Source: Actinomycetota bacterium (GTDB lineage Bacteria > Actinomycetota > Acidimicrobiia > Acidimicrobiales > Ilumatobacteraceae). From it: a stretch of 63,957 nucleotides of DNA. A program made the position numbers and the translations under genes. The notes below the pieces were generated by a model. The model saw nothing but the letters and a program-made list of their open reading frames with translations, was not told the origin of the DNA and searched no databases. The stretch is taken from positions 1 through 63,957 of the forward strand of contig JAPOJQ010000007.1 of NCBI GenBank assembly GCA_029978335.1, in the 5' to 3' direction. Shown piece by piece: positions 16,411 through 25,870 of the stretch; within the stretch, counting starts at the first letter, position 1; the number at the start of each line of letters is the position of its first letter.

Positions 16411-17658
16411 TCAGTCTGAGTCGGCGCCAGGCCGCGGTCGATTGGACCACACACCTGCTTGACGAAGCACTCGCCGATGCCAGCGAGACGGTGTGACGGC
16501 GATCGCACGCGGTTCGTCCTCGAACATCCAGCGGGCGAAGTTGCGTCGGCCCCACGACCCGCTGCGTTCGACTACTGCCAACGCTCCTGCGGCACCGCGC
16601 CGGGATGCGAGCACGCGTCCGAGACGCCTCGACATTCGATGATCGGCAAAGAGGTGGTGCTCGACTGCGGCCTCGTAGGCGGCCGAACGCGCAGCAGGGG
16701 TGCCATTTGAAATGATCGCCTCGGCGGCGAGCCGTCCGGTGAGCAGCGCCTGTCCGATGCCTTCGCCGGTCAGAACGTCGGTAGCGGCGGCCGCATCACC
16801 AACAAAGATGACACGACCGTGGGTCAATGCAATGTCGTCGACCCGCGCCGGAATCGGCCATGCCGTATGACGGTCGATGGGCGTAGCCCCCGGTCCGAGC
16901 GCCTCAACCACATGGTCTCGGTGAAGGAGATCGCGCCAGGTGGCTGCCATATCGCGGCCCCGGAGGGCGCCATCGCGCAGCACACCAAACCCGACGTTGG
17001 CGCGCCCGCCCGGTAGCGGAAACGACCATGCGTAACCAGGGAGTAGATCGGGCTCGAACCACACGATGAGGCGCTCTGCCGCAGGTCCGGTCACGTGTTC
17101 GAAGTATTGGCGAAATGCATGCCATTCGCCGCGGTAGCCATCGCCACCCGCGCCAACCATGCGACGAATCGGCGACCACATCCCGTCTGCTGCGATGACG
17201 GCATCGGCACGGATGACGCCGATACCTTCGACGGTCACATCGATGCCATCGGCTCGGCGAAGCACCTGGGTTGCGGCTGCGCCCTGATGTACGACAGCGC
17301 CGCGATCGATTGCGAGATGCACGAGTGCAGCGTCGAGGTCACGTCGGGTGGCAACTGCGGCATAGACACCATCGTCGGGTAGCGGCACTGCGAACTCGCG
17401 GCCGTTGGGCGACCGCAACCACGCGCCCGACACGGCAAGCAGGCTCGGAACGGTCGCTGGATCTAATCCGAGATGCTCAAGTTCGCGTAACGCCAACGTG
17501 GTGAGACCATCACCGCAGCACTTATCCCGAGGGAACACCGCACGGTCAATCACGATCACCGAACGGCCCGCGTCGGCGAGGGAGATGGCTGCCGCCGTTC
17601 CCGCTGGACCCGCGCCAACGATCAACACATCACACTGATGATCGGCGCTCGCACCCAT
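16411..17658 (-). CDS. FAD-dependent oxidoreductase, geranylgeranyl reductase family
   Basis: 415 residues from ATG 17658. The N-terminus has the dinucleotide fold CDVLIVGAGPAGTAAAISLA, then FPRDKCCGDGLT, the signature of geranylgeranyl reductase-like flavoproteins. Later come VIAADGMWSPIRR and IFVGDAAAATDVLTGEGIG, the second FAD-contact motif. The family reduces isoprenoid double bonds (menaquinone side chain, polyprenols) or halogenates or hydroxylates small molecules. The product here is not determined. It is divergent from the SDR gene, with 168 bp between the two starts. Confidence 0.85.
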   Translation of the reverse strand: MGASADHQCDVLIVGAGPAGTAAAISLADAGRSVIVIDRAVFPRDKCCGDGLTTLALRELEHLGLDPATVPSLLAVSGAWLRSPNGREFAVPLPDDGVYAAVATRRDLDAALVHLAIDRGAVVHQGAAATQVLRRADGIDVTVEGIGVIRADAVIAADGMWSPIRRMVGAGGDGYRGEWHAFRQYFEHVTGPAAERLIVWFEPDLLPGYAWSFPLPGGRANVGFGVLRDGALRGRDMAATWRDLLHRDHVVEALGPGATPIDRHTAWPIPARVDDIALTHGRVIFVGDAAAATDVLTGEGIGQALLTGRLAAEAIISNGTPAARSAAYEAAVEHHLFADHRMSRRLGRVLASRRGAAGALAVVERSGSWGRRNFARWMFEDEPRAIAVTPSRWHRRVLRQAGVWSNRPRPGADSD

Positions 17659-17826
17659 GCACTTGAGGCTAGGGGTAGGAGTGCTCGTGTGAGAGGTGGT
17701 GCTCCGCAGTGCCGTTCTTGGGTGGTGCGGTTAGGGCGTGGGCGCCGGCGATCCCTAATCTTTCGGCGTTGGCCGTCGGGGCGGCCGAATGTCACGACAG
17801 CACCCCACGGGGAGAACGGAGGCACC
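17659..17826. other. Divergent intergenic region
   Basis: 168 bp between two divergent starts. It holds no open frame that looks coding. A ribosome binding site GGAGG at 17818-17822 serves the plus-strand SDR. No clear operator or terminator was seen. Confidence 0.5.
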
Positions 17827-18753
17827 ATGGCACGGTTGTGTGAAGGGCGGGTGGCGATTGTCACCGGAGCGGGACGCGGTATTGGCCGAGAGCATGCATT
17901 GAGCCTCGCTCGGCAGGGTGCCAAAGTGGTCGTCAACGACCTTGGTGGCAATGTCGACGGAACCGGTGGTGAGTTGACGCCAGCGCAGAGCGTGGTTGAT
18001 GAGATCATCGCGATGGGCGGCGAGGCAGTGGTGAACGGCGACAACGTGGCCGAGTTCGACGGAGCGGGTCGCATGATCGCTCAAGCAATCGACACCTTCG
18101 GCGATCTGCACGTCGTCGTGAACAACGCGGGAATTCTCCGCGACCGCATGCTCGTGAATATGACCGAGGCCGAATGGGACGCGGTTATCAACGTCCATTT
18201 GAAGGGAACGTTCGCGCCAGCTCGGCATGCCGTTGGTTACTGGCGTGATCGCTCGAAAGCCGGCGAAACGGTGAGCGGACGCATCATCAACACATCGTCG
18301 GTATCGGGTATCTACGGCAACCCGGGGCAGACCAACTACGGGGCGGCGAAAGCGGGTATCGCTGCGTTCACGGTGATCGCTGCGCTCGAGATGGCCCGCT
18401 ACGGCGTGACGGTCAATGCGGTCGCTCCGGTGGCACTCACCCGTATGACCGAGAACCTCGGTCCGGCGCCCGAGTCGGCTGAGGAAGCTGATATGCGCTC
18501 CCCACGGTGGATCGCCCCGATCGTGACGTGGCTGGCATCAGAAGAGTCGAGCGGTGTGACCGGCCGGGTGTTTGAGGCGTCAGGTGAATTCCTTGCGATT
18601 GCTGAAGGTTGGGTCCGAGGACCGTCAACCGCTCCGGTTGATGATCCAGAGTCACTCGGGCCGATCGTGGAGGCGTTGATGTCACAGGCTCGCCTCAATT
18701 CGGGAATGAACGGTGTCCCCGGTGGCGCGCCCCAACCGCAGGTAGGTTCCTGA
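17827..18753 (+). CDS. Short-chain dehydrogenase/reductase (17-beta-HSD4-like)
   Basis: 308 residues. ATG 17827 follows GGAGG with a 4-base gap. The Rossmann motif is VAIVTGAGRGIGREHALSLA, followed by NDLGGNVDG, VVNNAGILRDRML, a Ser near ISGIYG-type NTSSVSGIYG and the YGAAKAG catalytic Tyr-Lys. This set resembles the 3-hydroxyacyl-CoA dehydrogenase part of peroxisomal multifunctional enzyme type 2. The next gene, one base away, is a MaoC-type hydratase, which matches the other domain of that enzyme. Together they probably carry out the hydration and oxidation steps of a beta-oxidation-like pathway. Confidence 0.88.
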   Translation: MARLCEGRVAIVTGAGRGIGREHALSLARQGAKVVVNDLGGNVDGTGGELTPAQSVVDEIIAMGGEAVVNGDNVAEFDGAGRMIAQAIDTFGDLHVVVNNAGILRDRMLVNMTEAEWDAVINVHLKGTFAPARHAVGYWRDRSKAGETVSGRIINTSSVSGIYGNPGQTNYGAAKAGIAAFTVIAALEMARYGVTVNAVAPVALTRMTENLGPAPESAEEADMRSPRWIAPIVTWLASEESSGVTGRVFEASGEFLAIAEGWVRGPSTAPVDDPESLGPIVEALMSQARLNSGMNGVPGGAPQPQVGS

Positions 18754-18754
18754 G

Positions 18755-19591
18755 ATGCCGCTGAACCCTGACGCGATTGGTTCCACCGGCGATGCCGTCG
18801 AGATCTCGTGGGACTCGAAGGACTGTCTGCTCTATGCCGTCGGCATCGGCGCCGGCCATGAGGAATTGGCATTCACGACGGAGAACAGCGAAGGTGTGAC
18901 CCAGCGGGTGTTCCCGACGTTCCCCGTGGTGCTCGGGTGGGGCAAAGGATCGCCAATGCGATCTGTCGGCGAGTTCGATCCGGCGCTGCTCGTCCACGGC
19001 CAGCAAGCCGTCACATTGGAACGTCCGCTTCCGGTGTCCGGGCGCGCCACGATGCAGAGCCAGATCGTGGCGATGTACGACAAGGGAAAGGCGGCGGTGG
19101 TCGTCACCGAAACCTCATTGACCGATGAGGCTGGACTGTTGTGCAGTCTTCGTTCATCGGCGTTCATTCGTGGTGCTGGTGGTTGGGGCGGTGACCGCGG
19201 ACCCTCTGGTCCGGTCACTACACCGCCTGACCGAGATCCAGATCATGTGGTGTCCTACACGACGGGACGCGACCAGGCGTTCGTGTACCGCCTGTCGGGC
19301 GACCGCAACCCGCTCCACACCGATCCGTCCTTCGCTGCTCGTGGCGGGTTCCCCACCCCCATTCTTCATGGACTCTGCTCCTACGGGTTCACCGGGCGCG
19401 CCCTGCTGCACACGGTGTGCGGTAGCGATCCCGCCCGGTTCCACCACATCGAAGCACGGTTCGCCTCGCCGGTGATCCCCGGCGACACTCTCGACATCCG
19501 CATGTGGTCGCTCGACGGCGGCACAACGTTGTTCACCACGTCGGTTGGCGATCGCGTGGTGATCGACCAAGGTCTCGTTCGTCACTCCTGA
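18755..19591 (+). CDS. MaoC-type enoyl-CoA hydratase
   Basis: 278 residues with two hot-dog halves. The C-terminal half has YRLSGDRNPLHTDPSFA and GFPTPILHGLCSYG, the hydratase 2 motif with its Asp and His. The N-terminal half (FPTFPVVLGWG, VHGQQAVTLERPLP) is the inactive mate, as in 2-enoyl-CoA hydratase 2. It lies one base after the SDR, and the pair mimics the hydratase/dehydrogenase of multifunctional enzyme type 2. It would hydrate a trans-2-enoyl-CoA to the (R)-3-hydroxyacyl-CoA. Confidence 0.9.
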   Translation: MPLNPDAIGSTGDAVEISWDSKDCLLYAVGIGAGHEELAFTTENSEGVTQRVFPTFPVVLGWGKGSPMRSVGEFDPALLVHGQQAVTLERPLPVSGRATMQSQIVAMYDKGKAAVVVTETSLTDEAGLLCSLRSSAFIRGAGGWGGDRGPSGPVTTPPDRDPDHVVSYTTGRDQAFVYRLSGDRNPLHTDPSFAARGGFPTPILHGLCSYGFTGRALLHTVCGSDPARFHHIEARFASPVIPGDTLDIRMWSLDGGTTLFTTSVGDRVVIDQGLVRHS

Positions 19592-19602
19592 GGAATCGCT
19601 CG

Positions 19603-20844
19603 ATGGCACTCGACCCAGTCTCCATGTTCCGAACGTTCCGCTCGGTCGTTCGATTCAAACCGATTGAACTCGACCCGGTCGCTCGGCGGTTGTCGAGTTG
19701 CGCCACCGTTGAGGACATGCGACGTATCGCTCGCCGGCGTTTGCCGCGCGGGGTGTTCGATTACATCGACGGTGGCGCTGAGGACGAGCGAACGCTGGCA
19801 CGTAACTCAGCGGGATTTGCGAAACTGGGCTTTCGCCCGAATGTGCTGAGAGACGTGAGCGAACTGGACACCTCGGTCGATTTTCTCGGTCGTCGGCTAC
19901 CGATGCCGCTCATGCTGTCGCCAACGGGCTATACGAGAATCACCAATTCGCAGGGCGAACTCGCCGTTGCTCGGGCGGCGAATCGGGCAGGGTTGCCCTA
20001 TTCGCTCTCGACGATGGCGACCCGCTCAATCGAAGAGGTCCGGACAGCGTCGCCCGATGGTGATCTGTGGTTTCAGGTGTACACCTGGCGAGATCGTGGC
20101 CTCGTCGCCGAGCTTGTTGGCCGAGCGAAAGCAGCCGGTTACCGCGGCTTGTGGTTGACCGTTGATACGGCAGTGCTCGGTCGACGTGAACGCGACGTTC
20201 GACGCGGTTACACGATCCCGCCGAAGATCGGTCCCGGCACCATTGTTGACGGCATCGTCCATCCAGGCTGGACCCTCGACTTCATCACGAATCCGCCCAT
20301 CATGTTTGCCAACGTGGTCGGGCACGACGGTCATGATGAGGATGGCACAGACCCGATCTCGCTCGCCGAGCACGTGATGCGCAGTTTTGATCAGCGCTTG
20401 TCGTGGGACGACGTGGCGTGGTTGCGCACGCTGTGGGACGGACCGATCATCTTGAAGGGCATCCAACGGGTCGATGATGCGTTGCGTGCCGTTGACGCAG
20501 GCGTTGAAGGCATCGCACTGTCGAACCACGGCGGACGCCAACTCGACGATGCCCCATCACCCGTTGAATTGATCGAGCCCGTCGCCCAGGCGGTGCAAGG
20601 TCGTGCGGCGATTATCTGCGACGGTGGCGTGCGGCGTGGGAGCGACATCGTCAAGGCACGTGCATTGGGTGCTGATATCTGTTCGATTGGGCGCCCGTAT
20701 CTCTACGCCATGGGCGCTGGCGGGGAGCGCGGTGTCGATCAGTTGCTCACCTTTTTCAAAGAGGGCATGTTGCGGACGATGGCGCTGTCGGGTCGTCGCT
20801 CCATCGACGAGATCGATCGTGATCTCGTCGAGTGGCGGGTGTGA
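19603..20844 (+). CDS. FMN-dependent alpha-hydroxyacid dehydrogenase/oxidase (lactate dehydrogenase-like)
   Basis: 413 residues from ATG 19603, with AGGA about nine bases upstream. Typical features are GVFDYIDGGAEDERT near residue 45, PLMLSPTGYTRI, LWFQVYTWRDR, LTVDTAVLGRRERDVR, ILKGIQ with the catalytic Lys, and ALSNHGGRQLDDAP with the active-site His, followed by GGVRRGSDIVKA. Substrates in this family include L-lactate, glycolate, mandelate and longer 2-hydroxy acids. Its place after an SDR and MaoC hydratase favours a 2-hydroxyacid arising from acyl or side-chain degradation (inference). Confidence 0.9.
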   Translation: MALDPVSMFRTFRSVVRFKPIELDPVARRLSSCATVEDMRRIARRRLPRGVFDYIDGGAEDERTLARNSAGFAKLGFRPNVLRDVSELDTSVDFLGRRLPMPLMLSPTGYTRITNSQGELAVARAANRAGLPYSLSTMATRSIEEVRTASPDGDLWFQVYTWRDRGLVAELVGRAKAAGYRGLWLTVDTAVLGRRERDVRRGYTIPPKIGPGTIVDGIVHPGWTLDFITNPPIMFANVVGHDGHDEDGTDPISLAEHVMRSFDQRLSWDDVAWLRTLWDGPIILKGIQRVDDALRAVDAGVEGIALSNHGGRQLDDAPSPVELIEPVAQAVQGRAAIICDGGVRRGSDIVKARALGADICSIGRPYLYAMGAGGERGVDQLLTFFKEGMLRTMALSGRRSIDEIDRDLVEWRV

Positions 20845-20856
20845 CAGGATTCGGCG

Positions 20857-21771
20857 ATGCCGCTCGACCCAGCCGCCGCTCAGTTCCTTCAGTTGCTTGT
20901 CGAGGCGGGTCGCCCACCACTCGAACAAAACACGCCGAGCGAAGCGAGAGCTGGCTCGGAGGCGATGGCATTGTTCGCCGGCGAGGGCGCCGACGTTGCA
21001 TCGGTGACGACGCAGCATCTTGATGGGGTGTCCTGTGAAGTCGTCATCCCGCATGGGAACGGGCCGCATCCGACGCTCGTGTGGTTTCACGGTGGGGGAT
21101 GGGTGATTGGCTCGGCGGCTGCCTCGGTGGCAATCTGTCGTGATCTTGCCGCTGTCGCCGGGTGCGCGGTAGTGAGTGTTGAGTATCGGCTGGCTCCGGA
21201 ACATCGTGCACCAGCAGCGATGATGGACTGTCTTGGTGTGACGTCGTGGGTGCTCGAACACGGACGCGAAATTGGCTTGGACCACACACGCGTGGCGGTC
21301 GGCGGTGATTCAGCTGGCGGAAATCTGGCGGCTCTCGTCGCACAAGAACTCGGCGATCGATTGCGTCACCAGTTGTTGGTGTACCCCGCAACCGATCTGA
21401 CCTTGACGCGACCATCGATCACCGAAAACGGCCAGGGGTATCTCCTGACTGGCGCTGGTATGCGGTGGTTTGTCGATCACTATCTCTCTGGAACCGGTAT
21501 CGACCCGCGGGATCCATCGGTGTCGCCGCTGGCCGCATCGCCACGCCGAATTGGCATGACGGCACCGGCAACGGTGATTACCGCCGAGTTCGATCCACTT
21601 CGAGATGAAGGAGAGGACTACGCCGCTGCGTTAATCGCTGGTGGCGTGCCGACCGAACTGCGTCGATTCGACGGGCAGATTCACGCCTTTTTCGGGCTGC
21701 GCGTGATGATCCCGGCAGCGGGTGAGGCGATCGAATGGTCGGGTGCCCGCCTTGCCGAGGCCTTTCGCTGA
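20857..21771 (+). CDS. Alpha/beta hydrolase, hormone-sensitive lipase family
   Basis: 304 residues. VWFHGGGWVIGS (oxyanion hole HGGGW) near residue 75 and VGGDSAGGNLAA (nucleophile Ser in GDSAG) near residue 148 define the HSL-type esterase/lipase group. ITAEFDPLRDEGEDYAAAL supplies the Asp and DGQIHAFFG the His. It hydrolyses esters of short to medium acids. It follows the FMN enzyme by 12 bp and is the last gene of this plus-strand run. Confidence 0.9.
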   Translation: MPLDPAAAQFLQLLVEAGRPPLEQNTPSEARAGSEAMALFAGEGADVASVTTQHLDGVSCEVVIPHGNGPHPTLVWFHGGGWVIGSAAASVAICRDLAAVAGCAVVSVEYRLAPEHRAPAAMMDCLGVTSWVLEHGREIGLDHTRVAVGGDSAGGNLAALVAQELGDRLRHQLLVYPATDLTLTRPSITENGQGYLLTGAGMRWFVDHYLSGTGIDPRDPSVSPLAASPRRIGMTAPATVITAEFDPLRDEGEDYAAALIAGGVPTELRRFDGQIHAFFGLRVMIPAAGEAIEWSGARLAEAFR

Positions 21772-21825
21772 TCGACTGACACCACGACGACGATTGCTGC
21801 GTGGCTCGAAGGTGGCGTTGGCGAG

Positions 21826-23583
21826 TCAGGCCGACACGAGCGAACGCAAGTGAGCAACAACCTCGCCAATCGCAACGTCGGATCGTTCACCGCTGCGACG
21901 ATCCTTCACTTCGACGAGCCCATCGTCGATGCCGCGACCGACGACCACGATGGTGGGAACACCGATCAACTCGGCATCTTTGAATCGCACGCCCGGAGAT
22001 ACTCCCTCACGGTCATCGAAGAGCACACTCATGCCAGCAGCTTCAAGCTCAGCGGCGAGCACTTCAGCAGCGGGCCGTTGCGGGCCACCCTCCTTGCCCG
22101 CAATCACAAGGTGAACATCGGCTGGCGACACGGCGCGTGGCCAAATGAGGCCGGCATCGTCGTGACTGGTCTCGGCGATCGCGGCCACGGCTCGCGAGAC
22201 GCCAATGCCATACGAACCCATCGTCACGGTCACGAGTTCGCCGTCGGCATCGAGCACCTTCAGGTCGAGCGCTTCGGCGTACTTTCGGCCGAGTTGGAAG
22301 ATGTGGCCGATTTCGATGCCACGAGCTGATTCCATCGGGGCACCGCACTCCGGGCACGGATCCCCGTCGCGGACCTCGGCGGCTTCGATCAACCCGTCGG
22401 GAGTGAAGTCGCGCCCGCACACGAGATCGACGACGTGATGGCCTGCGCGATCGGCCCCGGTGACCCAGGCGCTGTTGGCCACCACCCGCGGATCGACGAG
22501 GTAGCGAATGCCTGACGCCGAATTGAGGCCTAGCGAGCCCGGTCCGATGTAACCCTTTGCCAGCATCGGATAGTTCGCGAAATCTGCGTCACCGAATGGC
22601 GCCGGTTCAGCAGGTGATACCTGCGCCTCGACCCGCTTCATATCAACTTCGCGGTCACCGGGTACCCCAATGGCCAGCGGTTCGACGCGGCCATCGGGGT
22701 GAACCAGCTTGATGATCACGTTCTTCAACGTGTCCGACGCCGCCCATTGGCGATCCGAACGCGTCAAGTCGGCGTCACCGTTGAGATGGTCAACAAGCGA
22801 ATCGATCGTCGGGGTGCCGGGCGTGTCCACCACTCGCGATGGTCCGGCTGTCGCAGCAGCAATGTCAGGTGCCGCGACTCGCACGGCTTCGGTGTTGGCG
22901 GCGTAGTCACATGCGGTGCACCGAACAAAGGTGTCCTCACCGACCTCGAGTGGGGCGAGGAATTCCTCAGATGCTGATCCGCCCATTGCCCCCGACATGG
23001 CGGAGACAATCACGTAGGGGAGGCCAAGGCGGTCAAAGGTTCGGATGTAGGCCTCGCGGTGCCTGCGGTACGACTCGCGCAGGCCGTCATCATTGACATC
23101 AAACGAATATGAGTCCTTCATGACGAACTCTCTGCCACGGAGCAAGCCAGCACGCGGGCGCGCCTCGTCTCGATATTTCGTCTGAATTTGATAGATCGAA
23201 ACCGGCAGGTCGCGATACGACGAAAAGAGATCCTTCACCACGAGGGTGAACATCTCCTCATGCGTCGGCGCGAGCAGGAAATCGTTGTCTCGTCGATCCT
23301 TGAGGCGGAACAGATTTGGACCGTATTCGGTCCAGCGCCCGGTTGCTTCGTACGGCTCGCGCGGCAACAACGCAGGAAAGTGCACTTCTTGGAAGCCAGC
23401 CGCGTCCATCTCGGCCCGCACAATTGCTTCCACCTTGCGGTAGACGATCCAACCGAGCGGCAGCCAGGTAAAGCCCCCGGGTGCAGCCCGACGTATATAA
23501 CCGGCCCGAACGAGCAGGCGGTGCGAGGGAACCTCGGCATCGGACGGATCCTCTCGCAGGGTCCGCAGGAACAGGGTGGACAT
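21826..23583 (-). CDS. proS: Prolyl-tRNA synthetase
   Basis: 585 residues, the usual length of the bacterial form with an insertion domain. The class II motifs are motif 2 [16 protein letters not shown], which contacts the tRNA end, and motif 3 GSYGIGVSR with the ATP-binding Arg. The editing domain lies between them ([32 protein letters not shown]). A Cys-rich segment ([10 protein letters not shown]) is also present. The C-terminal anticodon-binding domain ends [10 protein letters not shown]. Start ATG 23583 fits best; a GTG lies at 23592. It is divergent from the rimP operon. Confidence 0.97.
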   Translation of the reverse strand: MSTLFLRTLREDPSDAEVPSHRLLVRAGYIRRAAPGGFTWLPLGWIVYRKVEAIVRAEMDAAGFQEVHFPALLPREPYEATGRWTEYGPNLFRLKDRRDNDFLLAPTHEEMFTLVVKDLFSSYRDLPVSIYQIQTKYRDEARPRAGLLRGREFVMKDSYSFDVNDDGLRESYRRHREAYIRTFDRLGLPYVIVSAMSGAMGGSASEEFLAPLEVGEDTFVRCTACDYAANTEAVRVAAPDIAAATAGPSRVVDTPGTPTIDSLVDHLNGDADLTRSDRQWAASDTLKNVIIKLVHPDGRVEPLAIGVPGDREVDMKRVEAQVSPAEPAPFGDADFANYPMLAKGYIGPGSLGLNSASGIRYLVDPRVVANSAWVTGADRAGHHVVDLVCGRDFTPDGLIEAAEVRDGDPCPECGAPMESARGIEIGHIFQLGRKYAEALDLKVLDADGELVTVTMGSYGIGVSRAVAAIAETSHDDAGLIWPRAVSPADVHLVIAGKEGGPQRPAAEVLAAELEAAGMSVLFDDREGVSPGVRFKDAELIGVPTIVVVGRGIDDGLVEVKDRRSGERSDVAIGEVVAHLRSLVSA

Positions 23584-23675
23584 CCGGAGCACTCCGGCAC
23601 GATACCCCTCGGCCGCAGGTATGCTCTTGGCGCAGTTTGGTTACGAAACCGGTGCCCCAGGGCGCATTCGACCGA

Positions 23676-23701
23676 AAGGCGTGGGGTCCTCCCCACGCCT
23701 T
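23676..23701 (+). terminator. Strong hairpin in the rimP-nusA leader
   Basis: AAGGCGTGGGG (23676-23686) pairs perfectly with CCCCACGCCTT (23691-23701) across a TCCT loop. The following bases are GTTTGTTGG, with only a short U tract. Because it lies between the divergent proS and rimP starts, it sits in the 5' leader of the rimP-nusA-infB operon (if transcription starts upstream of it), 50 bp before rimP. It is a possible intrinsic terminator or attenuator, or an RNA structure for NusA feedback. Confidence 0.55.
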
Positions 23702-23750
23702 GTTTGTTGGTGCGGCCGAGTTGCGCCGCATTGAGAGGGAAGGAGGAACG

Positions 23751-24347
23751 ATGACAGCGACGAGTTCGGTTCTTGAACGAGTCCGACAATTGGTCGATCC
23801 CATCGTGTCCGACCTCGGCCTCGACCTCTACGACCTCGAACAGCGCGGTGGCACCATCCGTGTCACGGTCGATACGCCCCCTGGGTCAACTGGCGGCGTT
23901 GATCTCGACGTGATTGCGGTGGCAACGCGGTTGATTTCTCGGGAACTCGACCACGAAGATCCCGTCCCCGGTCGGTACACCCTTGAGGTGACCAGTCCTG
24001 GCGTGGAGCGCACCCTGCGCACTCCGCACCACTTTCAGCGTGAAGTTGGCAAGCGCATCGCAGTGCGTTTGAGCGATACCACTGCCGAGGAGCGTCGTTT
24101 TGACGGCGTACTCATTGCTGCCGACGACACCAGCGCGACCGTGCGCATTGGTGTCGACGCGGCGGGCGAGCCAATCGACCGATCGATTCCTTTGGCATTG
24201 ATCGACCGTGCGCGCACGATCTTCGAATGGGGTCCGCAACCCAAGCCGGGTGGTCCCCGGCGTAAGGGCGAATCCCGCGCAGCAACAACCACACAAGAAC
24301 CAGTTGCCGATGGCGACTCGGATCACGACACGGAGGAACAACCGTGA
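23751..24347 (+). CDS. rimP: Ribosome maturation factor RimP
   Basis: 198 residues. ATG 23751 is preceded by AGGAGG (23741-23746). Landmarks are LVDPIVSDLGLDLYDLE, EVTSPGVERTLRTPHHFQREVGKRI and a C-terminal segment ending in acidic residues. RimP binds the 30S subunit and helps the maturation of the S12 region. It leads the nusA-infB operon, and the nusA GTG overlaps its stop by 4 bp. Confidence 0.95.
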   Translation: MTATSSVLERVRQLVDPIVSDLGLDLYDLEQRGGTIRVTVDTPPGSTGGVDLDVIAVATRLISRELDHEDPVPGRYTLEVTSPGVERTLRTPHHFQREVGKRIAVRLSDTTAEERRFDGVLIAADDTSATVRIGVDAAGEPIDRSIPLALIDRARTIFEWGPQPKPGGPRRKGESRAATTTQEPVADGDSDHDTEEQP

Positions 24348-25582
24348 GCAACCTTGACATGAGCGAGGCCATCCGGATGCTGGCCCAGGAGAAGGGATTG
24401 TCGGTCGACGCCCTACTCCAGGTCCTCGTCGAGGCACTTGCCAGCGCCTATAAGCGTCGTCCTGACGCCGCTGATGAGGTGCAGGTCGGCGTTGACCCCG
24501 ACACGATGGAGTTCACCTTCACCGCCTACGACCTCGATGAGGAAGGCAACTGGGTCAACCCGCGCGACGATACGCCTGGCAAGGCGGAGATGGGCCGTAT
24601 CGCTGCCCAGACGGTGCGTCAGGTGATGTCGCAGCGAATCCGAGAGGTCGAACGCGATCGGAAGTTCGAGGAGTACGCCAACCGTGAAGGCGACCTAGTG
24701 ACGGGCATTATCGAGCGCACCGAGGCGCGTTACGCACTGCTCGACCTTGGACGGGTTGAAGCCTTGTTGCCCCAAGCCGAACAGGTGCCGTTCGAGCGAC
24801 CGAACCGCGGTGACCGGTCAAAGGCCTACATCGTCGAAGTGCGCCGTACCGCCAAGGGCCCGCAGATCGTCGTCTCACGTACGCACCCCGGTCTGATCAA
24901 GCGTCTGTTCGAACTTGAAGTACCCGAAATCGCAGACGGTGTCGTTGAAATCAAGGCATGCGCTCGTGAACCCGGACATCGCACGAAGATCGCCGTGTGG
25001 TCAAACGACCACAATGTCGATCCGGTCGGCGCATGTGTTGGGGCCCGTGGCGCTCGCGTTCGCATGGTCGTCACCGAACTTCGCGGCGAAAAGATCGACA
25101 TCGTGCCGTTCAGCGATGACCTCGCCGACTTTGTCGCCAAGGCCCTGTCGCCGGCCAAGGTCAATCAGGTCATCATCTCTGAAGATCGCACGCAAGCCGA
25201 TGTGATCGTTCCTGATCACCAGTTGTCGCTGGCGATCGGCCGCGAGGGTCAGAATGCTCGACTCGCCGCTCGTCTGACCGGCGTTCGGATCGATATTCGC
25301 TCGGAGACCCAGTTAGCCGAAGGTGTCGATGGTGGGGGTTACGCCGCCAGCCTCGAACCGGCCGTTGAGTATGCCGAGGGTGAATGGATCGCCAACTCAG
25401 ATACCGGTGAGATGGAGTGGCACGCTGCTGATGGCACCGTGGTCAGTCAGTCTGAGTGGGCAGAGTCGACGGGTTCGGCAGCTGACGCGGCTTCGAGCGA
25501 TGCGCCGTCAAGCGATGCGCCGTCAAGCGATGATGCTGACTCGTCAGCATCCACGGACCAGGAGGGTGAGGATCTCGGCTGA
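24344..25582 (+). CDS. nusA: Transcription termination/antitermination protein NusA
   Basis: 412 residues from GTG 24344. The N-terminal domain is followed by an S1 domain (VTGIIERTEARYALLDLGRVEALLP) and two KH domains (GACVGARGARVRMVVTEL, and LSLAIGREGQNARLAARLTG). The tail after about residue 330 is acidic and Ser/Asp/Ala-rich, with a small repeat (SSDAP repeated). NusA modulates pausing, termination and antitermination. It is co-transcribed with rimP, ylxR and infB. Confidence 0.96.
   Translation: MSNLDMSEAIRMLAQEKGLSVDALLQVLVEALASAYKRRPDAADEVQVGVDPDTMEFTFTAYDLDEEGNWVNPRDDTPGKAEMGRIAAQTVRQVMSQRIREVERDRKFEEYANREGDLVTGIIERTEARYALLDLGRVEALLPQAEQVPFERPNRGDRSKAYIVEVRRTAKGPQIVVSRTHPGLIKRLFELEVPEIADGVVEIKACAREPGHRTKIAVWSNDHNVDPVGACVGARGARVRMVVTELRGEKIDIVPFSDDLADFVAKALSPAKVNQVIISEDRTQADVIVPDHQLSLAIGREGQNARLAARLTGVRIDIRSETQLAEGVDGGGYAASLEPAVEYAEGEWIANSDTGEMEWHAADGTVVSQSEWAESTGSAADAASSDAPSSDAPSSDDADSSASTDQEGEDLG
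25497..25535 (+). repeat. Short tandem repeat in nusA tail
   Basis: A 15-base unit (AGCGATGCGCCGTCA) is repeated, encoding SSDAPSSDAPSSD. It is a low-complexity linker in the acidic tail of NusA and is a plausible site for length changes between strains. Confidence 0.6.
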
Positions 25583-25817
25583 CATACCACGACGGACGTG
25601 CGTCGGATGCCGACGCCAACTCCCACAAACCGATCTCATCCGGTGTGTTCTCATCGATGAGCCATCGGTGTCTCGGGTAGCACCGGGGCGAGGGGCGTGG
25701 GTGTGTGGTGTCGAGTGCGCACGTGAGGCACGACCCGGCGCGTTTGCAAAGGCCTGGCGTCGACCTGTGTCAGAGGCTGAGGTGCAACTTCTCCTCGAAC
25801 GCCTCGAAGCGGTGTGA
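25566..25817 (+). CDS. ylxR: YlxR family (DUF448) RNA-binding protein
   Basis: About 83 residues with RRTCVGCRRQLPQTDLIRCV near the start and VAPGRGAWVCG, the two-motif signature of the YlxR fold. The start is not certain: a GTG at 25566 immediately follows GGAGG without a spacer, and no better ATG or GTG is in frame. It overlaps the 3' end of nusA and lies 53 bp before infB. YlxR is a small nucleoid or RNA-binding protein found between nusA and infB in many Gram-positives. Confidence 0.82.
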   Translation: MRISADIPRRTCVGCRRQLPQTDLIRCVLIDEPSVSRVAPGRGAWVCGVECAREARPGAFAKAWRRPVSEAEVQLLLERLEAV

Positions 25818-25870
25818 CCGAGTACATCATCTGTGAGACTGGGACGAACAACGAAAGGTTGATGGGTTAA

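Noticed and set aside
21772-21825. Possible terminator between the esterase and proS
   Set aside because: CCACG and CGTGG are five-base arms 13 bases apart. The stem is weak and lacks a U run.
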